DNA of 64,000 nucleotides, taken from contig NZ_CP041767.1 of the NCBI RefSeq assembly GCF_022026395.1, forward strand, positions 1,747,501 to 1,811,500, in the 5' to 3' direction. Numbering within the stretch: position 1 is the stretch's first letter; each line of letters begins with the position of its first letter. Both the position numbers and the translations under genes were made by a program. Below, piece by piece: positions 24,771-32,744 of the stretch. This stretch comes from Brevibacillus brevis (GTDB taxonomy: Bacteria; Bacillota; Bacilli; Brevibacillales; Brevibacillaceae). Under the pieces are notes generated by a model. The model ran no database searches. It was given only the letters and a program-made list of their open reading frames with translations, and had not been told where the DNA came from.

Positions 24771-26861
24771 ATGCTGTTCGTCATCAAAAACCTGTTTAGC
24801 TACATACGCCCCTATAAGCTCCTGAGTTCCCTTTTTTTCCTCACGCTTGCTCTCGATCTGCTTTTTTTATCCTTGGCACCTCTCAGTTTCCAGATGATCA
24901 TTGATAAAGCGATTGTTCCCAAAGATATGCACGTTTTCACAGTCATCCTGTTAGTATTGGCGATTAGTGGGTTTATCTGTGTCAGCGCTGGAATAGTCAG
25001 TGATTATGTGCTGGCAAAACTAAATGCACGTGTGCAAAATGATTTGCGGCAAAAACTGTTTGCACATATGCAGCATTTGCCGGTCAGCTATTTCCACAAA
25101 ACGCGTTCGGGCGAACTGGTCTCTCACTTTTCAGTGGATTTGCCTGTCATTGACAGATCGTTAGCGATTCTCTTCACGACCGGTATTCAGTCATTGGCGG
25201 TCGTGACGATTAGTACGATGGTGTTGTTTTACTTGGAATGGGTGATGGCGCTGTGTATTTTGGTGGGGGCAATCTTGATCTTCTCAGGCCCTTATTTGCT
25301 TGGCCGACGTGCCCACGCAGTCAATGCCGCATACAAAGAACAACTCGCGGCTATGACGAATGATGTCCAGGAAAACACGAGAGCGCAAATGGTTATCAAG
25401 GGCTTCAATCTGCAAGCTGTCATGATCGATAAATTCAATGAAAGACTCAAATTTTTGTTGGTCAGCAACTACCGCAAAAATTTGATGGCAGCGAAGCTGG
25501 AACGAATCCCTGCGCTATGCTTACTACTCATCAACTTTACGATTATCGGCTTCGGTTCCTATTTGGCACTCACCGGGCGAATCTCTGTCGGTTCGCTTGT
25601 CGCCTTTTTTACCATGTATACGTCGATGGGGAATGCAGTGTTTAATCTGACCTTTACGCTCCCGCTGATGACAGATGCACAAGTCAGTATGGAGCGTATC
25701 CAGAAGGTGCTGAATGAACCTAGTGAAAAAGTCGACCATTCTGCGGAACAATTGGATTTACGTACGACTGAAGTGTCCGTCAAAAATGTTACGTTTGGCT
25801 ATCAGGAAAATCAGTTGTCCATCAAGCAGGTCAGCATGCAGATTCCGGCTCGGAAAAAAGTGGCAATTGTTGGCTCCAGCGGGTCTGGAAAAAGCACGAT
25901 CGTTCAGCTGCTACTAGGCTTTTATCAACCTAGTTCTGGTCATATCGAGATAAACGGCACAAAACTAGATGAATGTAATCGGGGAGCCATCCGCAAGCAT
26001 GTAGGGGTCGTTTTTCAGGATCACTTTCTTTTTCACGGAACAATAGCCGAAAACATCCGGCTCGGCAAACTCGATGCGACCAGCGAGGAATTGAGGATAG
26101 CTGCACAGCAAGCGGAGATCCATGACTTTATCATGTCTCTACCTGACCAGTACGAAACACTAGTTTTGGATGGGGGAAGCAACCTCTCAGGGGGACAAAG
26201 GCAGCGACTTGCCATTGCTCGAGCGATTGTGCGCAATCCTTCTCTACTCATTCTGGATGAAGCCACTTCTGCTCTCGATCCCATTTCAGAGGCTTCTATT
26301 AACAAGACTTTTACAAAGCTTTCCAGAGATCGGACTGTCATTACGGTGACACATCGTTTGTCGACGATAACGGACATGGATCAAATATTTGTGTTGGAGC
26401 AGGGGGAACTAGTGGAGCAAGGGACACATGTTCAACTGTTGCAAAAGCGGGGCTATTACAGAAGGCTATGGGACAAGCAAAGTGTTTTGACTGCGACAGA
26501 AGGTAATGCGGATGTTTTAGGTGCTGACATGCCTGATATTTTACATCTCTTCCATACCGAGACGTTTACGGCTGGACAGACGATCATTCGGGAAGGAGAA
26601 GCAGCAGAGAAGTTTCACCTCCTCGCACGAGGAAAGGTAGACGTATCCCAAGCATCTGCTGAATCTGAGGAGCAGATTCACCTTGCGATCTTGGAGGACG
26701 GGGATCACTTTGGAGAAACAGGCTTAGTAGGTGCTTTACAGACAACAACCGTGACAGCTCTCACCTCTTGTGTTGTTATGACCTTACCTTTAAAGGTATA
26801 CCAGTACTTCACGTCCCAACACTCGACGGTTGGCAAGAACGTCCAACACCCGATACGTTAA
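24771..26861 (+). CDS. ABC exporter with C-terminal cyclic-nucleotide-binding-like domain
   Basis: This 696-residue half-transporter has six transmembrane helices (residues about 1-310), an ATPase domain with Walker A VGSSGSGKST (about 366-375), signature LSGGQRQRLAIARA (about 472) and Walker B LLILDEATSALD, and a C-terminal cNMP-binding-fold domain (about 580-690) with IIREGEAAEKFHLLARGKV and GDHFGETGLVG. In the phosphate-binding cassette the usual Arg after FGE is replaced (GALQTTTV), so nucleotide binding is uncertain. There is no C39 peptidase domain. ABC exporters fused to cNBDs are known from peptide export systems, which fits the small peptide gene in this operon. Confidence 0.85.
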   Translation: MLFVIKNLFSYIRPYKLLSSLFFLTLALDLLFLSLAPLSFQMIIDKAIVPKDMHVFTVILLVLAISGFICVSAGIVSDYVLAKLNARVQNDLRQKLFAHMQHLPVSYFHKTRSGELVSHFSVDLPVIDRSLAILFTTGIQSLAVVTISTMVLFYLEWVMALCILVGAILIFSGPYLLGRRAHAVNAAYKEQLAAMTNDVQENTRAQMVIKGFNLQAVMIDKFNERLKFLLVSNYRKNLMAAKLERIPALCLLLINFTIIGFGSYLALTGRISVGSLVAFFTMYTSMGNAVFNLTFTLPLMTDAQVSMERIQKVLNEPSEKVDHSAEQLDLRTTEVSVKNVTFGYQENQLSIKQVSMQIPARKKVAIVGSSGSGKSTIVQLLLGFYQPSSGHIEINGTKLDECNRGAIRKHVGVVFQDHFLFHGTIAENIRLGKLDATSEELRIAAQQAEIHDFIMSLPDQYETLVLDGGSNLSGGQRQRLAIARAIVRNPSLLILDEATSALDPISEASINKTFTKLSRDRTVITVTHRLSTITDMDQIFVLEQGELVEQGTHVQLLQKRGYYRRLWDKQSVLTATEGNADVLGADMPDILHLFHTETFTAGQTIIREGEAAEKFHLLARGKVDVSQASAESEEQIHLAILEDGDHFGETGLVGALQTTTVTALTSCVVMTLPLKVYQYFTSQHSTVGKNVQHPIR

Positions 26862-26884
26862 CCAACAGAAAAAAGAGAGGCAGT

Positions 26885-27418
26885 GTGCAAAGAATGCATG
26901 TCCAATTTAGAAAATGTACCAGTGACCATGATTTTGCTCAATTTACGTTATTCTTTATGCGCAATCGATTGGAATTTAGTCGAATGTTTTCCCTCAGTGA
27001 TACGCTTGCTCATATTTTGACGTTTCTCCCGGATTCTCATTTGATCCTGATAGAAGGCGAGCGAGGTAAATTGGTCGGATGGGGCCATTATCAATACATG
27101 ACAGCAGAAAGGCAACCAGACCCAGAGGGCGAAATTTGCTATATCCATTCCGTCATCGTCGAAGAAAAATATCGAAAAAGCAGGGTATTTCTGAAAGGCT
27201 TTCGCTATCTTATCAGACAGGTTCAAACAGAAAACGCACAAGTGAAACAGGTGACCTTTTGCGCTGATGCTGAACATGCCTATCTGAACCGGCTCTATTC
27301 GAAATTTGCACAGGTTGCAGGGGAGCAGGAGGGCTACTACGGACAAGAAAACATCTACATGTCCGAAATCAATCAGCTCGCTTCCTATCTGGGAATGGAC
27401 GCAATTGACGTTAAATAA
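26885..27418 (+). CDS. GNAT-like protein B of the exporter operon
   Basis: This protein of about 177 residues is laid out like protein A: strands with LILIEGERGKLVGWGHYQYM, then CYIHSVIVEEKYRKSRVFLKGFRYL, and NRLYSKFAQVAGEQEGYYG near the end. The loop that would bind acetyl-CoA reads YRKSRVF and lacks the glycines of active GNATs. I took the GTG at 26885, four bases after GAGAGG; an ATG at 26894 lies further from that site. It follows the exporter by 23 bases and is followed by the peptide gene after 49 bases. Confidence 0.6.
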   Translation: MQRMHVQFRKCTSDHDFAQFTLFFMRNRLEFSRMFSLSDTLAHILTFLPDSHLILIEGERGKLVGWGHYQYMTAERQPDPEGEICYIHSVIVEEKYRKSRVFLKGFRYLIRQVQTENAQVKQVTFCADAEHAYLNRLYSKFAQVAGEQEGYYGQENIYMSEINQLASYLGMDAIDVK

Positions 27419-27434
27419 GGAAAAATGCTATTCT
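27405..27434 (+). promoter_or_regulatory. Possible internal promoter of the 38-codon peptide gene
   Basis: TTGACG (27405-27410) and TATTCT (27429-27434) lie 18 bases apart at the end of GNAT-like gene B. It would allow the peptide to be made independently of the exporter. Confidence 0.4.
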
Positions 27435-27467
27435 TAAGAAGATATTGTCAGAAGGGAGGTCTATCAG

Positions 27468-27584
27468 ATGATTCCAATGGTACCACGTTTGAAAGATGGA
27501 GTAAGAAAACCTTTTACTGCTTCGATTCAAAATCTTCTCATGAAAAATGAGCAGCTGCGTGTAGCTACTTCTTCTACGAAGTAA
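27468..27584 (+). CDS. 38-residue peptide at the end of the exporter operon
   Basis: I do not recognise this short gene, but it has a strong AGGGAGGT ribosome binding site eight bases before the ATG and a strong terminator 48 bases after the stop. The peptide begins MIPMVPRLKDGVRKPF, continues with an amphipathic LLMKNEQLRV segment, ends ATSSTK, is basic and contains no cysteine. Its place directly behind an ABC exporter and two GNAT-like proteins suggests an exported or modified peptide, for example a signal or bacteriocin-like product. This is inference from context only. Confidence 0.5.
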   Translation: MIPMVPRLKDGVRKPFTASIQNLLMKNEQLRVATSSTK

Positions 27585-27631
27585 TCGATCAGCTATCATC
27601 TTTTTCGAATCAACTGTTCCCATGAATGGAG

Positions 27632-27668
27632 AAGTGGTTGACAGGCTATCCTGCTCAACCACTTTTTT
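27632..27668 (+). terminator. Terminator of the exporter-peptide operon
   Basis: AAGTGGTTGA pairs with TCAACCACTT, with an inner CAGG-CTAT-CCTG, followed by TTTTTT. Confidence 0.9.
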
Positions 27669-27768
27669 ATTTCTGTTTGAATAGAATTAAAAAATAAAAT
27701 ATTTTCTATTGTCTGGATGATTTTTAATAGATAGTGTATTGTTGGAAATAGTAAGGAGGTATGAGAGC

Positions 27769-28632
27769 TTGACCTATGTAAAACAATTAATTGGGATGTT
27801 TTTCCTAGTGATCGTCGTTTGCGGTGGGCCGTTCATGCTATATACGCAAAAGGAAGAAATTGTGTTCGAACCGGGAAATATCGTAGTTCATACGGTGTAT
27901 CTGATTCAGCAGATTGCAGAAGGCTCTCTCGGAACCTATTATTCGGGGCAAACGGAAAGGAGCATCGCGGAGGATATCCTGCCATTTGCCATTAGCTCCT
28001 TTGAACTACTATTCGCAAGTGTTAGTGTCGCAGTCCTAGCTAGTATTATTTTTGGATTGTTATTGCAGCGCTTTCAGATTGTGCGTCAATTTCAAAAGGT
28101 TCTGAATCTGCTTGCCACGATTCCTGATTTTATCCTGATTGTTGTCTCGATTGTGGGTGCGGTCGGATTCTACAAGATGACAAACATTCGAATTATCACC
28201 CTGTCACCTGTAAGTGACTCGGAGAGTACCTGGTTTCCGATTACGCTACTGTCAATTGGACCGACGATATTCCTTATGAAGGTAGTCAGCCTGAAGTATG
28301 CACAAATCGGCGGCGAAGACTACATTAAAACAGCACTTGCCAAGGGGATGGGGATCTGGCATGTTCTCATTCACCACGTCTATAAAAATATCAAACCGTT
28401 TCTCATTGCTGATTTAAAGAAGACAATTGCGATTTCGGTAGCCAACTTGTTTATTGTCGAGTACTTATTAAACGTCGTAGGATTGACCCGCTTTATTTTC
28501 AGCAAAGATGGCGGTTACGAGTTCAATGCTGCCGTCATGGGACTGTTAGGTATTATTTTGCTATCCATTTTGGTCTATGTATTGATTCGTCTCATTCTGT
28601 ATGTGATTGAACGCGCGGTTGTGTATAAATAA
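27769..28632 (+). CDS. ABC transporter permease, OppB/DppB-like
   Basis: This 287-residue membrane protein resembles the first permease of oligopeptide/dipeptide importers. It has an N-terminal membrane segment, an external domain with NIVVHTVYLIQQIAEGSLG, then five hydrophobic segments and the cytoplasmic EAA-like region YIKTALAKGMGIWHVLIHHV. The start is a TTG at 27769, eight bases after a perfect AAGGAGGT (27753-27760); an ATG just after that site runs into a stop. It heads a three-permease group. Confidence 0.75.
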   Translation: MTYVKQLIGMFFLVIVVCGGPFMLYTQKEEIVFEPGNIVVHTVYLIQQIAEGSLGTYYSGQTERSIAEDILPFAISSFELLFASVSVAVLASIIFGLLLQRFQIVRQFQKVLNLLATIPDFILIVVSIVGAVGFYKMTNIRIITLSPVSDSESTWFPITLLSIGPTIFLMKVVSLKYAQIGGEDYIKTALAKGMGIWHVLIHHVYKNIKPFLIADLKKTIAISVANLFIVEYLLNVVGLTRFIFSKDGGYEFNAAVMGLLGIILLSILVYVLIRLILYVIERAVVYK

Positions 28633-28666
28633 CCCAGACTTCTTTTGGAATGAGTGAGGGTATGGT

Positions 28667-29590
28667 ATGAGGAAACGGTTCAATTGGGCTTTATGGCTAG
28701 GCAGTATCTTGGTAGTCATTCTCATGGTTATCGGTGTAACCGGACCCTATTTGGCCCCTTATGACGTCGATTACCAGGTGAAAGTGCGCAATGAGATGGT
28801 GAACGGGAAGCAAGTGATTATTTCACCTCCTTTGGCACCCTCAAGCGAGCATCTGTTGGGTACGGATAAATGGGGCTATGATTTACTAACAAAACTGCTC
28901 CACGGGGCACCGTACACCATTTTTATTACGCTCATGATTGCGTTATTGCGATTATTGATGGGGGCATGGATCGGACTGTATATTGGAATATTGGACAAGC
29001 AGCAGCGCTGGTGGATTGCGATTGAGAACGCCTGGGGATACATGCCTATATTTATTCCTGTCTATTTTTTATTGAAAGGAATCAATATCAATCCCGAATT
29101 GCCAACGTTTACGCTCGTATTGTTTTTCATAGTGGTTGTGGCTGTGCTAGGGACGCCTTCGGTAGCTGCGTCCATCCGTCAAAAAACGGAGCAAATCAAG
29201 GAATCGCAGTACGTTTTAGCTGCGACTTCGCTGGGGGCCGGGCGGGATCAGATCATCTTTCGACACATCCTACCGCATTTGAAGGAGCATCTGGTCATTG
29301 TCCTGGTAACAGAGATGATCGCCACCATGACGTTGATGGGGCTTCTCGGAATATTTGGTCTTTTTGTAGGCGGCACGATTATGTACTATGACCCAGTTGA
29401 GTATCACTCGACCACACATGAATGGGCAGGACTGCTCGGGACTTACCGAAACTTTGTCTACACGAATTACACGTGGATTTTCCTGATCCCACTTGCTGCT
29501 TATCTGGTTGCAATTGGTTCCTTTAGTCTACTGGCCAAAGGATTGCGTGATAAATTCGAACAGACGTATAGTCGTACCCCATTTATTTAA
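28667..29590 (+). CDS. ABC transporter permease, OppC/DppC-like (copy 1)
   Basis: This 307-residue permease has the OppC N-terminus (one membrane segment, GPYLAPYDVDYQ, then SEHLLGTDKWGYDLLTKLLHGA) and the cytoplasmic coupling region QYVLAATSLGAGRDQIIFRHILPHL. It would pair with the OppB-like protein upstream. It is followed after 44 bases by a near-duplicate of the same length. No ATPase or binding-protein gene is found in the window, so the complex must borrow them or be incomplete. Confidence 0.8.
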   Translation: MRKRFNWALWLGSILVVILMVIGVTGPYLAPYDVDYQVKVRNEMVNGKQVIISPPLAPSSEHLLGTDKWGYDLLTKLLHGAPYTIFITLMIALLRLLMGAWIGLYIGILDKQQRWWIAIENAWGYMPIFIPVYFLLKGININPELPTFTLVLFFIVVVAVLGTPSVAASIRQKTEQIKESQYVLAATSLGAGRDQIIFRHILPHLKEHLVIVLVTEMIATMTLMGLLGIFGLFVGGTIMYYDPVEYHSTTHEWAGLLGTYRNFVYTNYTWIFLIPLAAYLVAIGSFSLLAKGLRDKFEQTYSRTPFI

Positions 29591-29634
29591 GCAGCTGGTC
29601 AATTTTCAGCATGAGAGATAAGTGAGGTTTTTGA

Positions 29635-30558
29635 ATGAAAAGACGATTCCATTTTTCTTTATGGCTAGGCAGTATTTTCGTGCTCGCTCTGATGGTGATC
29701 GCTGTGGTGGGTCCTTACTTGGCTCCCTATGATCTGGAATATCAGGCGAAGATGCGTCAGGAGATTGTGAACGGGAAACAAGTCATGGTCTCTCCACCCT
29801 TACCACCGTCAGAGGAACATCTGCTCGGCACGGACAAATGGGGGTATGATTTACTAACCCTCTTGCTCCATGGAGCGCCATACACTGTTTTTATTACCCT
29901 TGCGATCGCATTCATTCGCGTGTTACTTGGTACATGGATTGGACTCTATATCAGTATTCAAGATAAAGAGCAGCATTGGTGGATGGCGATTGAAAATGCA
30001 TGGAGCTATATGCCTGTGTTTATCCCCGTGTATTTTCTTTTGAAAGGGATCAATGTGAACTCCGAGCTGCCGACTTTCACGCTGGTTCTGCTATTCATAG
30101 GGCTTGTCTCTGTCCTTGGAACTCCTTCTGTAGCCTCTTCTGTGCGTCAAAAGGCCGAACAAATTAAGGAATCCCAATACGTCTTGGCTGCCATTTCACT
30201 GGGAGCTGGACGGAATCAAATCGTCTTTCGCCACATCTTGCCACATTTGAAGGAACAGCTCATTATTATCTTGGTGACAGAAATGATCGCTGTCATGACT
30301 TTGATGGGGCTTCTCGGCATATTTGACCTGTTTGTTGGTGGAACCAAAATGACCTTTGACCCGATTTTGTATCATTCTATTACACACGAATGGGCCGGGT
30401 TGCTCGGGTCTTATCGAGGCTTTATTTACAGTAACTATACGTGGATTTTTCTCGTACCGCTGGGGGCATTTATGATCGCCATTGGATCGTTTAGCTTGTT
30501 GGCAAAAGGGTTGCGTGATAAGTTCGAACAAACGTATAGTCGTACTCCTTTTATTTAA
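29635..30558 (+). CDS. ABC transporter permease, OppC/DppC-like (copy 2)
   Basis: This second 307-residue OppC-like permease is a tandem duplicate of the gene at 28667: same length, same landmarks (GPYLAPYDLEYQ, EEHLLGTDKWGYDLL, SLGAGRNQIVFRHILPHL) and an identical C-terminal RDKFEQTYSRTPFI. By eye about four-fifths of positions are identical. Differences cluster in external loops such as GGTKMTFDPILYHS versus GGTIMYYDPVEYHS, so the copies may have diverged in substrate or partner contact. A terminator follows. Confidence 0.8.
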   Translation: MKRRFHFSLWLGSIFVLALMVIAVVGPYLAPYDLEYQAKMRQEIVNGKQVMVSPPLPPSEEHLLGTDKWGYDLLTLLLHGAPYTVFITLAIAFIRVLLGTWIGLYISIQDKEQHWWMAIENAWSYMPVFIPVYFLLKGINVNSELPTFTLVLLFIGLVSVLGTPSVASSVRQKAEQIKESQYVLAAISLGAGRNQIVFRHILPHLKEQLIIILVTEMIAVMTLMGLLGIFDLFVGGTKMTFDPILYHSITHEWAGLLGSYRGFIYSNYTWIFLVPLGAFMIAIGSFSLLAKGLRDKFEQTYSRTPFI

Positions 30559-30564
30559 GGTGTG

Positions 30565-30598
30565 GTGCCCTTGGTTTTTACGAATCAAGGGCACTTTT
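30565..30598 (+). terminator. Terminator after the permease group
   Basis: GTGCCCTTG (30565-30573) pairs with CAAGGGCAC (30586-30594), followed by TTTTGG. Confidence 0.8.
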
Positions 30599-30599
30599 G

Positions 30600-30870
30600 G
30601 TTGATCCGGTTAAAAATAGTGGAATGGAAGCCGAATTGTAGGGAGCAGTATATGTGTCGGCTGAATAGACTGGAGTGTCGGGGGCGGTGTTGGCCTTGGG
30701 TTCCGATGGCAATCTCATCAGGCGAGGCGAACTCGTCGCGATCTGAACGGGGGACAACTGGCGACCATCGTCGTCTCGAACGGAAAAATTCACGGCGGAT
30801 GTCGAAGAGGTTTCTCAGCGGTGTTCGGAACCCATTGCCCATTTTCTGAATAGGATGTAAGGCAAAAGCC
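30600..30870. other. Gene-free stretch with possible decayed coding sequence
   Basis: No intact gene with a ribosome binding site is seen. On the plus strand, coding-like pieces such as GAVLALGSDGNLIRRGELVAI and EEVSQRCSEPIAHFLNRM are broken by stops. It may be a decayed gene, but I cannot assign a family. Confidence 0.3.
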
Positions 30871-30890
30871 TAAAATCCTTGAAATTCCGG

Positions 30891-30919
30891 CACCATCACC
30901 CACCCCCCATCATAGGATA
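30891..30919 (+). promoter_or_regulatory. Sigma-K-type promoter of gerE
   Basis: CACC (30891-30894) and CATAGGATA (30911-30919) are spaced by 16 bases and match the sigma-K consensus mACm-N16-CATAnnnTA exactly. gerE is known to be transcribed by sigma-K in the mother cell of B. subtilis, which supports the call. Confidence 0.75.
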
Positions 30920-30979
30920 AGGTGACTCTGTAATCCCTCAACCTTGTTCCTGTAGAGCCCACAAGGAGGGGTGGCACGA

Positions 30980-31201
30980 TTGAAGGGTAGCGACCAAACC
31001 AAGCCGTTGTTAACGAATCGCGAAAGAGAAGTGTTTGAACTCTTGGTCCAAGATAAGACAACCAAAGAGATTGCCGGACAACTCTTCATCAGCGAAAAGA
31101 CTGTGCGCAATCACATTAGTAATGTCATGCAAAAATTAGGTGTCAAAGGTCGATCTCAGGCAGTAGTCGAACTCGTTCGACTTGGTGAACTAGAGATTTG
31201 A
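30980..31201 (+). CDS. gerE: Late sporulation regulator GerE
   Basis: This 73-residue LuxR-type helix-turn-helix protein consists only of the DNA-binding domain: KPLLTNREREVFELLVQDKTTKEIA, SEKTVRNHISNVMQKLGVKGRSQAVVELVRLGELE (motifs quoted in parts). It closely matches B. subtilis GerE (74 residues), which activates and represses coat genes late in the mother cell. The start is the TTG at 30980, eight bases after AAGGAGGGG; the GTG at 30971 overlaps that site. It shows that the organism is an endospore former. Confidence 0.93.
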   Translation: MKGSDQTKPLLTNREREVFELLVQDKTTKEIAGQLFISEKTVRNHISNVMQKLGVKGRSQAVVELVRLGELEI

Positions 31202-31256
31202 ACCCAGTCCACCCAGCCTCCCTTTTCTTCCCTTGGTTGGAAGGGAGGGTTTTTTT
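31198..31256 (+). terminator. gerE terminator; copy 1 of a repeated terminator cassette
   Basis: CCTCCCTT pairs with AAGGGAGG over a 16-base loop (TTCTTCCCTTGGTTGG) and is followed by T7. The whole block from TTGAACCCAGTCCACCCAG through the T tract recurs at 32637-32692, and its hairpin part at 36822-36862. Confidence 0.85.
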
Positions 31257-32020
31257 ATATTCAACGATTTATCACTAGCTTCATTTGATAAATCGCCCTC
31301 CTAGAAACTAATCTTGCAGATGATATATGTACCAGGCGGTTCTTCATCTAATATTCCGAACATGTTGTTACAAACCCGTGAGCTGATGCCGATTGCATTT
31401 CGACGTCAGCTCGCGGACTAGATGCATTGCCATGTGCTCTTTGTTTTAGCCAATTTTCCTGATCACTTTCGAATTTCCACCTGAACTGATAATGATCCAT
31501 CCTTCAGGAACAGGCGAGGCTTGCAGTACCTCAATTTGCGTTCCGTTAGGAGCACTGGAAACCAGAGGTCAATTGTTGCAGCAGGTCTTGCAAAAAAAAG
31601 AAGCGACTATCATCCTTTTCACGAAATACCAATATATACCATTTTATCGCAAAAACAATCCTCGCAACTTTAGGGGAAATTGTCGAATAGAGTTAAGATT
31701 GACAATATCTCGAGGTGCCACATGGAGGCAGTTGTGCGATTTGGCCAGATGAGAGCATTAAAAGAATAGAAAAGCGCCCAATTTCTCCGAGACGTGTATG
31801 GAAGGCTCCAATGCTCCGCTTCCATTCGCGGTAATTAGATTCTCGTCACGGACAGTTTGAGCCTACTTAATGTTGATCTCCTCTGTATTTTGGGGCTCCT
31901 TGCTTCTCTGCATTCGGTTATTGTATTGGAAAAAACGGACTGGACTCTTCCAGGATGGTAAGGAATGGAACCAGTTTCCCGGAGCAATTTAACGTAAGAG
32001 TAAAAGGGTGAAATAAACAA
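31257..32020. other. Gene-poor stretch
   Basis: About 760 bases without an intact gene. I see two inverted repeats, CGATTTATC/GATAAATCG (31265-31273 and 31287-31295) and GAGCTGA/TCAGCTC (31380-31386 and 31406-31412), and one gene remnant on the minus strand at 31446-31568. The rest shows no recognisable coding sequence or regulatory site. Confidence 0.5.
31446..31568 (-). pseudogene. C-terminal remnant of a small protein gene
   Basis: A 40-residue open stretch on the minus strand reads like real protein (APNGTQIEVLQASPVPEGW, then IIISSGGNSKVIRKIG and a stop) but has no start codon. Upstream, the frame is lost in or near a run of eight T on the minus strand (31592-31599). Probably a frameshifted small gene; family unknown. 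Confidence 0.35.
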
Positions 32021-32054
32021 TAAAATAAAAAGAGGCCTCCAGTAGGAAGCCTCT
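32021..32054 (-). terminator. Terminator of the secreted protein gene at 32073
   Basis: On the minus strand AGAGGCTTCC-TACT-GGAGGCCTCT (one T-G pair) is followed by TTTTTATTTTATTG. Confidence 0.8.
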
Positions 32055-32072
32055 ATCAATTAGCGGGATGGT

Positions 32073-32516
32073 TTATGGAGTGGTGACTTTAACTGATCCG
32101 CTGACTTTGCCAACGCCACTGTTGTTTACTCTAATATAGTATTCACCTGGTGGTAATACCTGGGTGCTGGTAAAGCTGAATGCACCTGTTCCTTCAAATC
32201 GTTCACTACCATAGGATGTAGCAGTACCGTCATAATGTGGTTTCATTATTTTATAAGAGACCACAGGAGTACCAGTAGCAGCACCATTACCTCGCTGAGT
32301 CACATTTAGAGTAATTTTAGTGGGTGTAGTAATGTAAATCCCTTGAAGATCTGCAAAGCTCCTGTTACTTAGTTCTGCAAAGGTACTATCAAGTAATAAC
32401 GTAGCTGGAGCTACTGTATTCGATGACTGTTGGGAATTGGCGGCTAGTGTATCTGAGGGCAGAAAAAAGGATACAGAAAGTACTGTCACCAAAGCAGCTT
32501 TACCAAACCGTTTCAA
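32073..32516 (-). CDS. Small secreted protein, function unknown
   Basis: This protein of about 147 residues starts with a signal peptide (KRFGKAALVTVLSVSFFLPS, cleavage likely after DTLA). The mature part, rich in Thr, Ser and Gly, contains FADLQGIYITTPTKITLNV and ends with GEYYIRVNNSGVGKVSGSV, which looks like a small beta-sandwich. I prefer the TTG at 32516, nine bases after AGGAG; the ATG at 32525 abuts that site. No known family is recognised. Confidence 0.65.
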   Translation of the reverse strand: MKRFGKAALVTVLSVSFFLPSDTLAANSQQSSNTVAPATLLLDSTFAELSNRSFADLQGIYITTPTKITLNVTQRGNGAATGTPVVSYKIMKPHYDGTATSYGSERFEGTGAFSFTSTQVLPPGEYYIRVNNSGVGKVSGSVKVTTP

Positions 32517-32636
32517 TTCTATCATCTCCTGTCCGCATTTTCTATTAAACATTACCAATATTTACAATTTATTACAATGTTTTTCGTTACGAAATAACTT
32601 TGCTTTCAATTGGTACGATGAACCCTAAGGAGTGAC

Positions 32637-32692
32637 TTGAACCCAGTCCACCCAGCTCCCTTTTCTTCCCTTGGTCGGAAGGGAGAGTTTTT
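32637..32692 (+). repeat. Repeated terminator cassette, copy 2
   Basis: This block is nearly identical to the gerE 3' region at 31198-31256, including TTGAACCCAGTCCACCCAG, the hairpin arms CTCCCTT/AAGGGAG and a T8 tract. No plus-strand gene ends in front of it, so it appears to be a duplicated piece of the gerE terminator region. Confidence 0.75.
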
Positions 32693-32744
32693 TTTGCTCA
32701 AGCATTTAATCACAATGTGTAGGGAGGAAAGTGAAAGCCGTCAA

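Noticed and set aside
30562-30849. 95-codon plus-strand frame after the permease group
   Set aside because: No ribosome binding site, starts inside the terminator, and has Arg/Cys-rich random-looking composition.
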